Assembly (NCBI RefSeq): GCF_000426545.1
Contig: NZ_KE384534.1
Coordinates: 485,115-549,114, forward strand
DNA: 64,000 bases
From: Paenibacillus massiliensis subsp. panacisoli DSM 21345
GTDB taxonomy: Bacteria > Bacillota > Bacilli > Paenibacillales > Paenibacillaceae
Direction: 5' to 3'
Position 1 is the stretch's first letter. Each line of letters starts with the position of its first letter. A program made the position numbers and the translations under genes. This document shows, one piece after another, positions 37,033-45,534 of this stretch. The notes beneath the pieces are model-generated. The model saw nothing but the letters and a program-made list of their open reading frames with translations, did not search any database and was not told the origin of the DNA.

Positions 37033-37683
37033 ATGGTTAATACTTACACTTACAACCGACGGGAAGAACTGGCTAATGCAATTACACACGGGATTGGCGC
37101 GGCTCTGAGCGTAGCGGCTCTTGTGCTTCTGATTGTCTTTGCCAGTACACAAGGTACAGCATGGCATGTCGTGAGCTTCACCATTTATGGTGTAACGATG
37201 CTGCTGCTGTATACGAATTCGATGCTTCTCCACAGCTTTAAAGAAGGAAAGGTTAAGGATTTGTTCGAATTTTTCGATCATTCCTGTATCTACCTGTTCA
37301 TTGCTGGGACCTATACGCCATTCATGCTTACGGCACTGCGCGGCACACTGGGCTGGACGCTGTTCGGCATTGTTTGGGGAATTGCAGTTGCTGGTGTAAT
37401 ATTCAAGGTGTTTTTTACGAAGCGATTTTTGTTCATGTCTACAGCGTTCTACCTTGTGATGGGCTGGCTCATCGTCATTGCCTGGAATCCGCTAGTGGCC
37501 ACTATACCGCATGGAGGAATCGTGCTACTGGTAGGCGGAGGGATCATGTATACGCTCGGGACGATCTTCTATGTGTGGAGGGCGTTTCCTTATCATCACG
37601 CGGTATGGCATTTGTTCGTATTAGGCGGTAGCATTTTGCACTTTTTTGCCGTGCTGCTCTACCTGACACCGCTCAAAATCTAG
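37033..37683 (+). CDS. HlyIII/PAQR-family membrane protein
   Basis: 216 residues with seven predicted membrane helices. PAQR metal-site residues are visible: LHSFKEGK (first His), FDHSCIYLFIAGTYTP (Asp/His) and the C-terminal YHHAVWHLFVLGGS (two His). Members are called hemolysin III, but the likely role is a membrane-embedded hydrolase or envelope homeostasis. It starts after GGGAGGTTC. Confidence 0.92.
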   Translation: MVNTYTYNRREELANAITHGIGAALSVAALVLLIVFASTQGTAWHVVSFTIYGVTMLLLYTNSMLLHSFKEGKVKDLFEFFDHSCIYLFIAGTYTPFMLTALRGTLGWTLFGIVWGIAVAGVIFKVFFTKRFLFMSTAFYLVMGWLIVIAWNPLVATIPHGGIVLLVGGGIMYTLGTIFYVWRAFPYHHAVWHLFVLGGSILHFFAVLLYLTPLKI

Positions 37684-37732
37684 GCTCACGTCAAAGGAAT
37701 TCAAGTCATTTCATTGTGACAAGGAGAAATGC

Positions 37733-37761
37733 TTGACAACGAGATTTCTTTTAGGTATGAT
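37733..37761 (+). promoter_or_regulatory. Sigma-A promoter of ylxM-ffh
   Basis: TTGACA (37733-37738), a 17-base gap and TATGAT (37756-37761). It is well placed 56 bases before the ylxM start. Confidence 0.85.
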
Positions 37762-37817
37762 AAGGAACGTTGAAAAGAAGTGTAAAGTGTTTTTCCTTGA
37801 CGATGGGGGTGCCCAAA

Positions 37818-38186
37818 ATGAGTCAGGAGAATCGACTCGAGAAGACAACCAGAATTAACCTGCTGTTTGACTTCTATGAACCTTTGCTGACAGACAAGCA
37901 GCAGATGTTCCTAAAATATTATTTTCATGATGATTTCTCCCTGGGAGAGATTGCAGCAGAATTCGAAATCAGCCGTCAGGCTGTATATGAACATATCAAG
38001 CGTGCCGAGCAGGTGCTCGACATGTATGAAGAGAAGCTTGGATTGCTAGCCAGACATGAACGGCGATCGGAAGAGCTTGAACGTCTGCAGGGTCATCTGG
38101 CGAAGCTCATGTCGCAGACGGATATGCCGCATGAGGCGACATTACAGCAGATGAATGACATCGTGAGTCGCTTGCAGGAAATGTAA
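37818..38186 (+). CDS. ylxM: SRP-associated helix-turn-helix protein YlxM
   Basis: 122 residues. The sigma-70 region 4-like fold is clear: LLTDKQQMFLKYYFHDDFSL then EIAAEFEISRQAVYEHIKRAE. It sits directly before ffh, as is typical, and streptococcal YlxM modulates the SRP GTPase. ATG at 37818 is chosen because GGGGGTG lies nine bases ahead; upstream in-frame starts would fall close to the promoter. Confidence 0.93.
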   Translation: MSQENRLEKTTRINLLFDFYEPLLTDKQQMFLKYYFHDDFSLGEIAAEFEISRQAVYEHIKRAEQVLDMYEEKLGLLARHERRSEELERLQGHLAKLMSQTDMPHEATLQQMNDIVSRLQEM

Positions 38187-38249
38187 CCTGCTTGTTGCGA
38201 TGAGGCTCACTGGTGAGTAGTCACAACATGGAAGAGGAGGTGTGACTGT

Positions 38250-39629
38250 ATGGCATTTGAAGGATTGTCCACCCGACTTCAGAGTGTGTTCAGCAAGCTG
38301 CGGGGCAAGGGTAAGGTATCTGAGGATGATGTAGCTCAAGCCATGCGTGAGGTACGACTGGCTCTGCTTGAGGCGGACGTTAACTTCAAGGTAGTGAAGG
38401 ACTTCATTGCGAAGGTCAAGGAAAAGGCTGTCGGTAAAGAAGTCATGGACAGCTTCACACCTGGTATGGTCATTATCGACATCGTTAACAAGGAACTGAC
38501 CGAGCTGATGGGCGGAAGTCAGGCAAAGCTCGCTAAAGCGAACAAGCCGCCTACAGTGATTATGATGGTAGGTCTGCAGGGTGCCGGTAAGACGACCACC
38601 ACAGGGAAGCTGGCCAAGCTGCTGCAGAAGCAGAATCATCGCCCCCTGCTGATCGCTGGCGATATTTACCGCCCAGCGGCTATCAAGCAGCTTCAGATCC
38701 TTGGAGAGCAGATCAAGGCGCCGGTATTCTCGTTAGGAGATCAGACCAGCCCCGTTGAGATTGCCAGACAAGGTATGCAGCATGCGAAGGAGAACGGGCA
38801 TGATTATGTCATCGTCGATACCGCAGGTCGTCTGCATATCGATGAGGAACTGATGGAGGAGCTTAAGCAAATCCATAGTGTAGTTCAGCCTGATGAGGTT
38901 CTGCTCGTCGTAGACGCCATGACAGGACAGGATGCTGTTAACGTGGCGGAGCATTTCAACACGCAGCTCGAGCTTACTGGAGTAGTCCTGACCAAGCTCG
39001 ACGGTGACACACGTGGTGGTGCGGCTCTCTCGGTCAAAGCTGTAACAGGCTGTCCGATCAAATTCGCCTCCATGGGTGAGAAGTTGGATGCCTTGGAGCC
39101 CTTCCATCCTGAACGGATGGCTTCACGGATTCTCGGCATGGGCGACATGCTCTCTCTCATTGAGAAAGCCCAGTCTAATATAGACGCCGACAAAGCAAAA
39201 GAGATGGAGCGCAAAATGCGCAACGCTGAATTCACGTTCGAGGATTTCCTTGAACAGATGGATCAGGTGAAGAAGTTAGGTCCTCTCGACCAGATTCTGG
39301 ATATGATTCCCGGTATGGGCAACATGAAGCAGATGAAGGACATCAAGGTGGACGACAAGCAAATGGGACGCATCGAAGCCATTGTGCACTCTATGACGAC
39401 TGAAGAGAAGCAGCAGCCTGATCTCATTAATCACAGCCGTCGCAAGCGGATTGCACTGGGAAGCGGAACGTCGCTGGCTGAGGTCAATCGACTTATCAAG
39501 CAGTTTGACGAGATGCGCCGAATGATGAAGCAATTCTCGGACATGATGGGACCGAAGGGTCCAAAGAACAAAAAGGCTTTAAAGCAGCTTAAGGGTCTGG
39601 GCAAGGGAATGCGTTTCCCGTTCAGATAA
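38250..39629 (+). CDS. ffh: Signal recognition particle protein Ffh
   Basis: 459 residues. NG GTPase domain: GLQGAGKTTTTGKL (about 108), DIYRPAAIKQL, DTAGRLH and TKLDGDTRGGAALS. The methionine-rich M domain (about 330-455) contains IPGMGNMKQMKD and MRRMMKQFSDMMG, which bind signal peptides and SRP RNA. Start after GGAAGAGGAGG. Confidence 0.97.
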   Translation: MAFEGLSTRLQSVFSKLRGKGKVSEDDVAQAMREVRLALLEADVNFKVVKDFIAKVKEKAVGKEVMDSFTPGMVIIDIVNKELTELMGGSQAKLAKANKPPTVIMMVGLQGAGKTTTTGKLAKLLQKQNHRPLLIAGDIYRPAAIKQLQILGEQIKAPVFSLGDQTSPVEIARQGMQHAKENGHDYVIVDTAGRLHIDEELMEELKQIHSVVQPDEVLLVVDAMTGQDAVNVAEHFNTQLELTGVVLTKLDGDTRGGAALSVKAVTGCPIKFASMGEKLDALEPFHPERMASRILGMGDMLSLIEKAQSNIDADKAKEMERKMRNAEFTFEDFLEQMDQVKKLGPLDQILDMIPGMGNMKQMKDIKVDDKQMGRIEAIVHSMTTEEKQQPDLINHSRRKRIALGSGTSLAEVNRLIKQFDEMRRMMKQFSDMMGPKGPKNKKALKQLKGLGKGMRFPFR

Positions 39630-39724
39630 TGATCAGAGGTTCATGATCGTCGTTTTGGCTTATGCCGAAGTGAGCGTGGAATGATATAGCAAGTCTATTC
39701 TATTTCTTGAAGGAGGTGAATTTC

Positions 39725-39997
39725 ATGGCAGTTCGTATTCGTCTGAAACGTATGGGTGCGCATAAAGCGCCTTTCTATCGCGTGGTGGTATCTGATTCTC
39801 GTTCCCCTCGTGACGGTCGCTTTATCGAGGAAATCGGTTACTACAACCCGGTTGCACAACCGGCTGTTGTTAACATTGATGAAGAGAAAGCGCTGAAATG
39901 GCTGCAAAACGGTGCGCAAGCATCTGATACCGTTCGCAACCTGCTGAGCAAAGCTGGTGTAATGAAAAAACACCATGAGCTTAGACAGCAAAAATAG
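39725..39997 (+). CDS. rpsP: Ribosomal protein S16
   Basis: 90 residues, MAVRIRLKRMGAHKAPFYRV, with the typical DSRSPRDGRFIEEIGYYNP. AAGGAGGTGAATTTC precedes the ATG at 39725. The genes rpsP-khpA-rimM-trmD follow closely. Confidence 0.97.
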   Translation: MAVRIRLKRMGAHKAPFYRVVVSDSRSPRDGRFIEEIGYYNPVAQPAVVNIDEEKALKWLQNGAQASDTVRNLLSKAGVMKKHHELRQQK

Positions 39998-40019
39998 TTG
40001 CTGATTCGGAGGGTCATAA

Positions 40020-40250
40020 ATGGAAGAATTAGTGATAATCATTGCTAAGGCTTTAGTAGATCATCCGGAAGATGTAACCGTGAAGAAGGTTGAAAAGGAT
40101 CGGCTTGTCGTCTATGAGCTGGCTGTACATCCTGATGATGTCGGCAAGGTTATCGGCAAGCAGGGCCGGATCGCCAAAGCACTTCGTACTGTGGTTACAT
40201 CAGCAGCAGTTAAGATGGATAAACGGGTTACCGTTGATATCATATCTTAA
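40020..40250 (+). CDS. khpA: KH-domain RNA-binding protein KhpA (YlqC)
   Basis: 76 residues. A single KH domain with the G-x-x-G loop in GKVIGKQGRIAKAL. It is known to pair with KhpB (Jag/EloR) in Bacillota to bind RNA and affect cell elongation. The conserved position is between rpsP and rimM. Confidence 0.95.
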   Translation: MEELVIIIAKALVDHPEDVTVKKVEKDRLVVYELAVHPDDVGKVIGKQGRIAKALRTVVTSAAVKMDKRVTVDIIS

Positions 40251-40258
40251 GATATAGG

Positions 40259-40292
40259 AAAGGGGGTTAGGATGAATGTCCTAGCCCCCTTT
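40259..40292 (+). terminator. G/C-rich hairpin after khpA
   Basis: AAAGGGGGTTAGGA (40259-40272) pairs with TCCTAGCCCCCTTT (40279-40292). Few T residues follow, so read-through to rimM is likely and this may tune expression. Confidence 0.6.
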
Positions 40293-40351
40293 CGTACATG
40301 CTGAAGATGTTATGTCCGGTTAATAGAACGTGAAAGAGCAGGAGGGGCAAG

Positions 40352-40864
40352 ATGCAACAGTTATTAAATGTCGGCAAGATCGTAAATACGCACGGCATTC
40401 GCGGTGAACTGAAGATATTGTCTTCCACGGATTTCCCCGAGGACCGTTTTGCAAAAGGAAGTGAGCTTCTTATCGTCTCTGAGCAGGGAGCTCCGATTCC
40501 TGTAACGGTGGAAACTTCACGTTTCCAAAAGAATATGGTCATTGTGAAATTCAAGGAATTTGGAAATATCAATGATGTCGAGAAATATAAAGGTAGCATG
40601 CTGAAGATCACAGCGGATCGGCAGGGCGAGCTGGGGCAGGATGAGTTCTACTTTCATCAGATTGTAGGCTGTGAGGTATTCACAGAGGAAGGTGAGCTGC
40701 TCGGTACCATCAAGGAGATTCTAACGCCTGGAGCCAATGATGTATGGGTAGTGAAGCAGAAGAACGGGAAGGATCTGCTGCTGCCTTATATCGAGGAGGT
40801 TGTGCTGCAGGTGGATGTGTCTGAGAAGCGTGTAACGGTGCGGCTTATGGAAGGGCTATTGTAA
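40352..40864 (+). CDS. rimM: 16S rRNA processing protein RimM
   Basis: 170 residues. The N-terminal beta-barrel starts LLNVGKIVNTHGIRGELKI. A C-terminal PRC barrel follows, with EFYFHQIVGCEVFTEEGELLG and DLLLPYIEEVV. It binds S19 and assists 30S head assembly. It is one base from trmD. Confidence 0.97.
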   Translation: MQQLLNVGKIVNTHGIRGELKILSSTDFPEDRFAKGSELLIVSEQGAPIPVTVETSRFQKNMVIVKFKEFGNINDVEKYKGSMLKITADRQGELGQDEFYFHQIVGCEVFTEEGELLGTIKEILTPGANDVWVVKQKNGKDLLLPYIEEVVLQVDVSEKRVTVRLMEGLL

Positions 40865-40865
40865 G

Positions 40866-41639
40866 ATGAGAGTGGATGTATTGACCCTTTTTCCGGAAAT
40901 GTTCGAGGGAGTCTTCGGAACTAGCATTCTCGGCAAGGCAAGAGAGAAGGGAATCGTCTCACTGGAGGCAGTTAATTTCCGGGCCTACGCAACGAACAAG
41001 CATAATACCGTCGATGATACGCCCTATGGCGGTGGTGGAGGGATGGTGCTCAAGCCAGATCCGATATTCGCCGCCGTGGAGGATTTGCTGGCACGCAAGC
41101 AGGCGGATGAACAGGAGAATCCGGGTGCTCAGGGAGGAAGACAGCCACGCATCATTCTGATGTGCCCGCAAGGGGATACGTTTACCCAGCAGAAGGCAGA
41201 GGAGCTGTCTCGGGAAGAGCATCTGATCTTTGTCTGTGGGCACTATGAAGGCTACGATGAGCGCATTCGGGAGCATCTGGTGACGGACGAGCTGTCTATT
41301 GGCGACTATGTGCTCACTGGCGGAGAACTGCCAGCCATGACGGTCATTGATAGTGTAGTAAGACTGCTGCCTGGAGTGCTGGGTAACGAGAGCAGTGCGA
41401 TCACAGATTCTTTCAGCACAGGTCTGCTTGAATATCCACATTATACGCGTCCTCCTGAATTCCGTGGGTGGAAGGTGCCCGACATTCTACTCTCTGGTCA
41501 TCACGCGAATATTGAGCAGTGGCGGCGACAGGAGTCTTTGCGTCGAACGTGGGAGCGTCGGCCTGAGCTGCTAGAGCAGGCAGAGCTTACGGCCAAGGAG
41601 CGAGAATGGCTGCGTAAGCTGGAGCAGGAAAATACCTAG
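40866..41639 (+). CDS. trmD: tRNA (guanine-37 N1)-methyltransferase
   Basis: 257 residues. It starts MRVDVLTLFPEMFEGVFGTS. The trefoil-knot SAM site is visible: VCGHYEGYDERI, IGDYVLTGGELPAM. It forms m1G37 to prevent frameshifting. It starts immediately after rimM. Confidence 0.97.
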   Translation: MRVDVLTLFPEMFEGVFGTSILGKAREKGIVSLEAVNFRAYATNKHNTVDDTPYGGGGGMVLKPDPIFAAVEDLLARKQADEQENPGAQGGRQPRIILMCPQGDTFTQQKAEELSREEHLIFVCGHYEGYDERIREHLVTDELSIGDYVLTGGELPAMTVIDSVVRLLPGVLGNESSAITDSFSTGLLEYPHYTRPPEFRGWKVPDILLSGHHANIEQWRRQESLRRTWERRPELLEQAELTAKEREWLRKLEQENT

Positions 41640-41996
41640 TATCTTGACCGAATAAATTCAAGTTGAATATCCAGGAAGTATAGCCACTAGGGAAACGTAC
41701 GCAAATCCTAGTACAACGAAGTTCGCAGGCATTTGTAATCATGCAGGTAGATGTCTATAATTAAATACATGACTTGATGTAGATCACGCTGGAGTCAGTA
41801 TAGGTTGGCTTCAAAGGATACACCAGCAAAAATCAACAAATTATATGAATCCCCTCTAATTGTTGTTGCAATACGGTGCCCTCCATGATATGATACATCT
41901 GTTGTGTGTAATACGGTGGTCCGCTGTGGATGATGAAGGAAACGGATGAGTTTCTGGAAGATGCATGAACACCTGTACGGAAGGAGGGAGTCCTAG
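41640..41996 (+). promoter_or_regulatory. rplS promoter and leader, possible L19 leader RNA
   Basis: No gene in the 357-base gap. A promoter TTGCAA (41866-41871), 17 bases, TATGAT (41889-41894) gives a leader of about 95 nt containing ACGGTGGTCCGCTG and CACCTGTACGG segments that could pair. An autoregulatory L19 leader is known in Bacillota at this place; membership is inferred by position, not shown. Confidence 0.5.
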
Positions 41997-42338
41997 ATGA
42001 ATATCGTCCAAGCGATTACTCAAGAACAACTTCGCAAGGATATTCCGAGCTTTCGTCCTGGCGACACTTTGAAAGTGCACGTTAAGGTTATCGAGGGAAC
42101 TCGTGAGCGTATCCAATTGTTCGAAGGTGTTGTGATCAAACGCCGTGGTGGTGGAATTAGTGAGACTTTTACAGTTCGTAAAATTTCTTACGGTGTAGGT
42201 GTGGAAAGAACTTTCCCGCTTCATTCCCCAAAAATCGATAAAATCGATGTGGCTCGCCGTGGTAAAGTGCGTCGTGCGAAGCTTTATTATCTTCGTGAAC
42301 TGCGCGGTAAAGCAGCGAGAATTAAAGAAATTCGTTAA
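41997..42338 (+). CDS. rplS: Ribosomal protein L19
   Basis: 113 residues. It has FRPGDTLKVHVKVIEGTRER, FEGVVIKRRGGG and the C-terminal RAKLYYLRELRGKAARIKE. L19 sits at the 30S-50S interface. GGAAGGAGGGAG precedes the start. It has its own promoter and terminator. Confidence 0.97.
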   Translation: MNIVQAITQEQLRKDIPSFRPGDTLKVHVKVIEGTRERIQLFEGVVIKRRGGGISETFTVRKISYGVGVERTFPLHSPKIDKIDVARRGKVRRAKLYYLRELRGKAARIKEIR

Positions 42339-42350
42339 TATAACGAATAA

Positions 42351-42388
42351 CGTGAGGGGCTTGATTACAAGCTCCTTTCGTTTTTTTC
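42351..42388 (+). terminator. Terminator of rplS
   Basis: GGGGCTTG-ATTA-CAAGCTCC, with outer ACG/CGT, then seven T residues. Confidence 0.8.
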
Positions 42389-42491
42389 TGGAGAAGTTCG
42401 GAGATGCTGTACTGATTCATCAGGCGGGTCTCGTAATCGAATCATGATACATAGAGTACAAGTAATCGACAAGAAGGGAGCAGTCTGAGCT

Positions 42492-43124
42492 ATGGAGCAG
42501 CCACACGGGCAGGGTGCTGGCGAGCAGTCGGTACATCAAGGCGGGAATTCAGGCGAGAAGCAGAAGAATGAGATTCTGGAATGGGTTAAGGCCATTGCAA
42601 TAGCGCTGATTGTTGTCTTTTTGATCCGTTGGTTCTTGTTCAAGCCATTCATTGTGGAAGGTCCATCGATGCAGCCTAACTTTCATACCGGAGAACGGGT
42701 TATTGTGAATGAAATTCTGTATAGCTTCCGTGAACCCAAGCGTGGAGAAGTCATCGTATTCCATGTGCCTGAAGAGGGACGAGACTTCATTAAGCGCGTT
42801 ATTGCTGTCGCTGGAGATACGGTCAAAGTAGAAGGGGATAAGGTTACGGTAAACGGAGAGCCTATTCCTGAGACATATATTCACGAGGCTGTTGAGGCCG
42901 CTCAAGCAGAGGGACGGGAGTATAACTCCCTGATGGATTTTCCGAATGGAATGGTAACTGACGATAAAGTCCCTGAGGGAACGATATTTGTCATGGGAGA
43001 CAATCGCTCCAACAGCACAGACAGTCGCCGGATCGGTTACATCAAGCTGGATGAGATTGTAGGGCGAGCTGATGTTATTTTCTGGCCCATCAAAGATATG
43101 AAATGGATTAATCATAGTGAATAA
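42492..43124 (+). CDS. lepB: Type I signal peptidase
   Basis: 210 residues. One N-terminal membrane anchor (about 31-48) and an extracytoplasmic catalytic domain with S59 in EGPSMQPNF and K101 in RDFIKRVIAVAGD, then VMGDNRSNSTDSRRIG. It removes signal peptides at the outer membrane face. This is the sipS/sipT-like position before rbgA. Confidence 0.96.
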   Translation: MEQPHGQGAGEQSVHQGGNSGEKQKNEILEWVKAIAIALIVVFLIRWFLFKPFIVEGPSMQPNFHTGERVIVNEILYSFREPKRGEVIVFHVPEEGRDFIKRVIAVAGDTVKVEGDKVTVNGEPIPETYIHEAVEAAQAEGREYNSLMDFPNGMVTDDKVPEGTIFVMGDNRSNSTDSRRIGYIKLDEIVGRADVIFWPIKDMKWINHSE

Positions 43125-43176
43125 GCGGTTAAATGGCTTCATACCACTTAACGGCTTGTAGAATGAGGTGATGACG

Positions 43177-44037
43177 GTGACGATTCAATGGTTTCCTGGA
43201 CATATGACCAAAGCGCGCCGCCAAATACAGGAGAAGCTGAAGCTGATTGATCTGGTTATCGAACTGATTGATGCAAGGCTTCCACTGTCCAGCCGTAATC
43301 CGATGATTGATGAGATTTTGCAGGGTAAGCCGCGGATGATTGTCATGAACAAGGCGGATTTGGCGGACCCGGCGGTCTCACAGGAATGGATCGCATATTT
43401 TAAAGAGCAGGGCCATGCAGCACTGCAGGTCGATGCGCAGACGGGAACAGGGATTAAGGATATACCTGTACAAGCAAAGCTCTTGCTCAAGGAGAAGATC
43501 GACAGACAGCTTGCGAAGGGGATTAATCCGCGAGCCATTCGGGCTCTCATTGTAGGAATTCCGAATGTCGGAAAATCCACGCTCATTAACCGCATGGCTG
43601 GCAGGAATATTGCAGCGACGGGTGATCGTCCTGGCGTAACCAAGGCGCAGCAATGGATCAAGATTGGCGAGATTGAGCTGTTGGATACACCAGGTATCCT
43701 GTGGCCCAAGTTCGAGGATCAAAATGTCGGGTATCGTCTGGCCGTAACCGGCGCCATCAAGGAAGAGATTTTGAACGTTGAGGATGTAGCCTTTTTCGGG
43801 GTTAAATACCTGGTTCAATATTACTGGGATACGATGGCAGAGCGATACGGGTTAACGGAGAAGCCGCAGGATCTTGAGAACCCTAATGAGATTGTAGAGG
43901 TTATGGAAGCGGTAGGACGCAAGCGTGGTTGTATCGTTAGTGGTGGACACGTAGATTTGGAGAAGGCTTCGCTGGTAATTTTACGTGATTTGCGTGCAGG
44001 CAAGCTGGGACGATTGACACTGGAGTCACCTTACTAG
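43177..44037 (+). CDS. rbgA: Ribosome biogenesis GTPase RbgA (YlqF)
   Basis: 286 residues from GTG. The GTPase motifs are circularly permuted: NKADL (G4) first, then GIPNVGKST (G1), GVT (G2) and DTPG (G3). It is needed for late 50S assembly. The GTG at 43177 gives MTIQWFPGHM, as in family members, with GAGGTGAT spaced correctly; an ATG two codons earlier is too close to that site. Confidence 0.95.
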   Translation: MTIQWFPGHMTKARRQIQEKLKLIDLVIELIDARLPLSSRNPMIDEILQGKPRMIVMNKADLADPAVSQEWIAYFKEQGHAALQVDAQTGTGIKDIPVQAKLLLKEKIDRQLAKGINPRAIRALIVGIPNVGKSTLINRMAGRNIAATGDRPGVTKAQQWIKIGEIELLDTPGILWPKFEDQNVGYRLAVTGAIKEEILNVEDVAFFGVKYLVQYYWDTMAERYGLTEKPQDLENPNEIVEVMEAVGRKRGCIVSGGHVDLEKASLVILRDLRAGKLGRLTLESPY

Positions 44038-44557
44038 GTGCTCTGAAGATCTAGTATGGTGCTCGCATCATGTTGGTCTAAGCTATAGGCAAGCGAGAGG
44101 AAGCACCTTTCGTGTCTCATTCAGAGATGCGGAAGGTTTTTTTGTATAGGAGCGAGTTATGAAGATTATGCATTTATAAATGTCAGTTAGCCACTGGAAG
44201 CCAGCCAGATATTCGCTTAGACAGAAATTGGTGGTAGAAGTTCTCTATAACGTGGACTCATAAATATGTTAAGATGGGCTGTATCCATATGAATATCCTC
44301 ATGAAAATAGCTGGGAAATATAAGCCGCTGCAAGCGGAGAGCTCTGATGACGTATGTTAAGCTTGCTGTTCTATTGCACGAGGATGATGAGGTGATGAAC
44401 AGCAGGCATAGGGCAGACCCTTTGTTTCTCAAGGGCTTCTCGTTGTCCAATAACGACGGTGCTCTCCTGATCGTTACATAGTCAGTTCGGTCAGGGACTA
44501 GTATGGTAGAGCCATGGCTATTAATGAAGTCGAAATATATGTAAAGCGGGTGCTGTA
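44038..44557 (+). other. Long gap between rbgA and rnhB
   Basis: Apart from the rbgA terminator and a weak CCCTT/AAGGG hairpin near 44417-44434, nothing recognisable is seen in 520 bases. A 77-codon minus-strand frame (44217-44450) has no ribosome site or protein-like composition. Confidence 0.5.
44105..44143 (+). terminator. Terminator of rbgA
   Basis: ACCTTTCGTGTCTC (44105-44118) pairs with AGAGATGCGGAAGGT (44123-44137) using wobble pairs, then a T run. Confidence 0.75.
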
Positions 44558-45184
44558 ATGAGTGAAATGCTGCGTTATGAACGTGAATGCTGGAAGGAAG
44601 GCTACCAATCCATAGCCGGAATTGACGAGGTAGGCCGTGGCTGCTTGTTCGGCGATGTAGTAGCTGCAGCCGTTATTTTACCTCCTGAGCTGGAGCTGGA
44701 GGGTGTAACGGATTCGAAAAAGCTGAGCGACAAGAAACGGGACATGTACTATGAGCAGATAATGGACAAGGCACTAGCGGTCGGGATCGGCTTCGTAAGC
44801 GCCCAGGTGATTGACGAGATCAACATCAAGCAAGCAGCTCGTCTGGCGATGAAGCAGGCGGTGGAAGGCTTGCAGCTTACTCCTGACTATCTGTTGGTTG
44901 ATGCGGAAAAGGTAGCGATTGATATCCCACAACTATCCATTATTAAAGGGGATGCAAACAGTCAATCCATAGCTGCTGCATCCATAATCGCAAAGGTCAC
45001 TCGTGACCGCCTCTGCCAGACGGAATGGGAGGCCAAGTACCCAGAATACGGTATTGCCATACATAAGGGTTATGCAACCAAATTGCATAGAGAGCAGATT
45101 GTGGCCTTGGGGCCAACGCCGATGCATCGAAGAAGCTTCCTTGGCAGTCTGCTGACCGAGCAGCCTACACTGTTTGATTTGTAA
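44558..45184 (+). CDS. rnhB: Ribonuclease HII
   Basis: 208 residues. It removes ribonucleotides and RNA primers from RNA-DNA hybrids. The metal site is AGIDEVGRG (D23, E24) plus the Asp in YLLVDAEKV and the later Asp in ITRDR-like VTRDRL. The usual GRGPLAGPVVAAAV reads GRGCLFGDVVAAAV here, so the loop after the catalytic pair is changed while the acidic residues remain. The product is shorter at the N-terminus than B. subtilis RnhB. Confidence 0.95.
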   Translation: MSEMLRYERECWKEGYQSIAGIDEVGRGCLFGDVVAAAVILPPELELEGVTDSKKLSDKKRDMYYEQIMDKALAVGIGFVSAQVIDEINIKQAARLAMKQAVEGLQLTPDYLLVDAEKVAIDIPQLSIIKGDANSQSIAAASIIAKVTRDRLCQTEWEAKYPEYGIAIHKGYATKLHREQIVALGPTPMHRRSFLGSLLTEQPTLFDL

Positions 45185-45534
45185 TTTGATCTGATTGAAC
45201 CTTAATATGTTACTTAATGTACGTCATCATAATGGTACTTAATTATGGTACTTAATTTAGGTCGTCACGTATGTACAGAAGAAGATCTTGTCTGGTACAT
45301 CTTCAGCTGTAGGCCATGGCTGTCTGCATTCAGAAGTGGCGTGTTCCGGTAAGCGGACTCATAACTTATCTTGGAATGACCGATATATACAAGAAAAGAA
45401 ACAAATGAACAGAGATACAAGAAGACAACATGAGGACAGGCCCACCGTGCGGTAACAATTCGTACAACGTGCTCTAGCGCATGTTGCAGTATGCATATAG
45501 ATGATATCAATCCTGATATGTAAGGAGGTTCGCC
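45185..45534 (+). other. Gap upstream of the FliK-like gene
   Basis: No gene. Two direct copies of ATGGTACTTAATT occur near 45232-45258. ACCGATAT at 45379-45386 resembles the flagellar sigma-D -10 (GCCGATAT), with TAAC 13 bases ahead where TAAA at about 15 is usual. The match is suggestive only, but the downstream gene is flagellar-like. Confidence 0.35.

Noticed and set aside
44217..44450. 77-codon minus-strand frame between rbgA and rnhB
   Set aside because: No ribosome site, unlikely composition (SSSSCN) and no neighbours on that strand.
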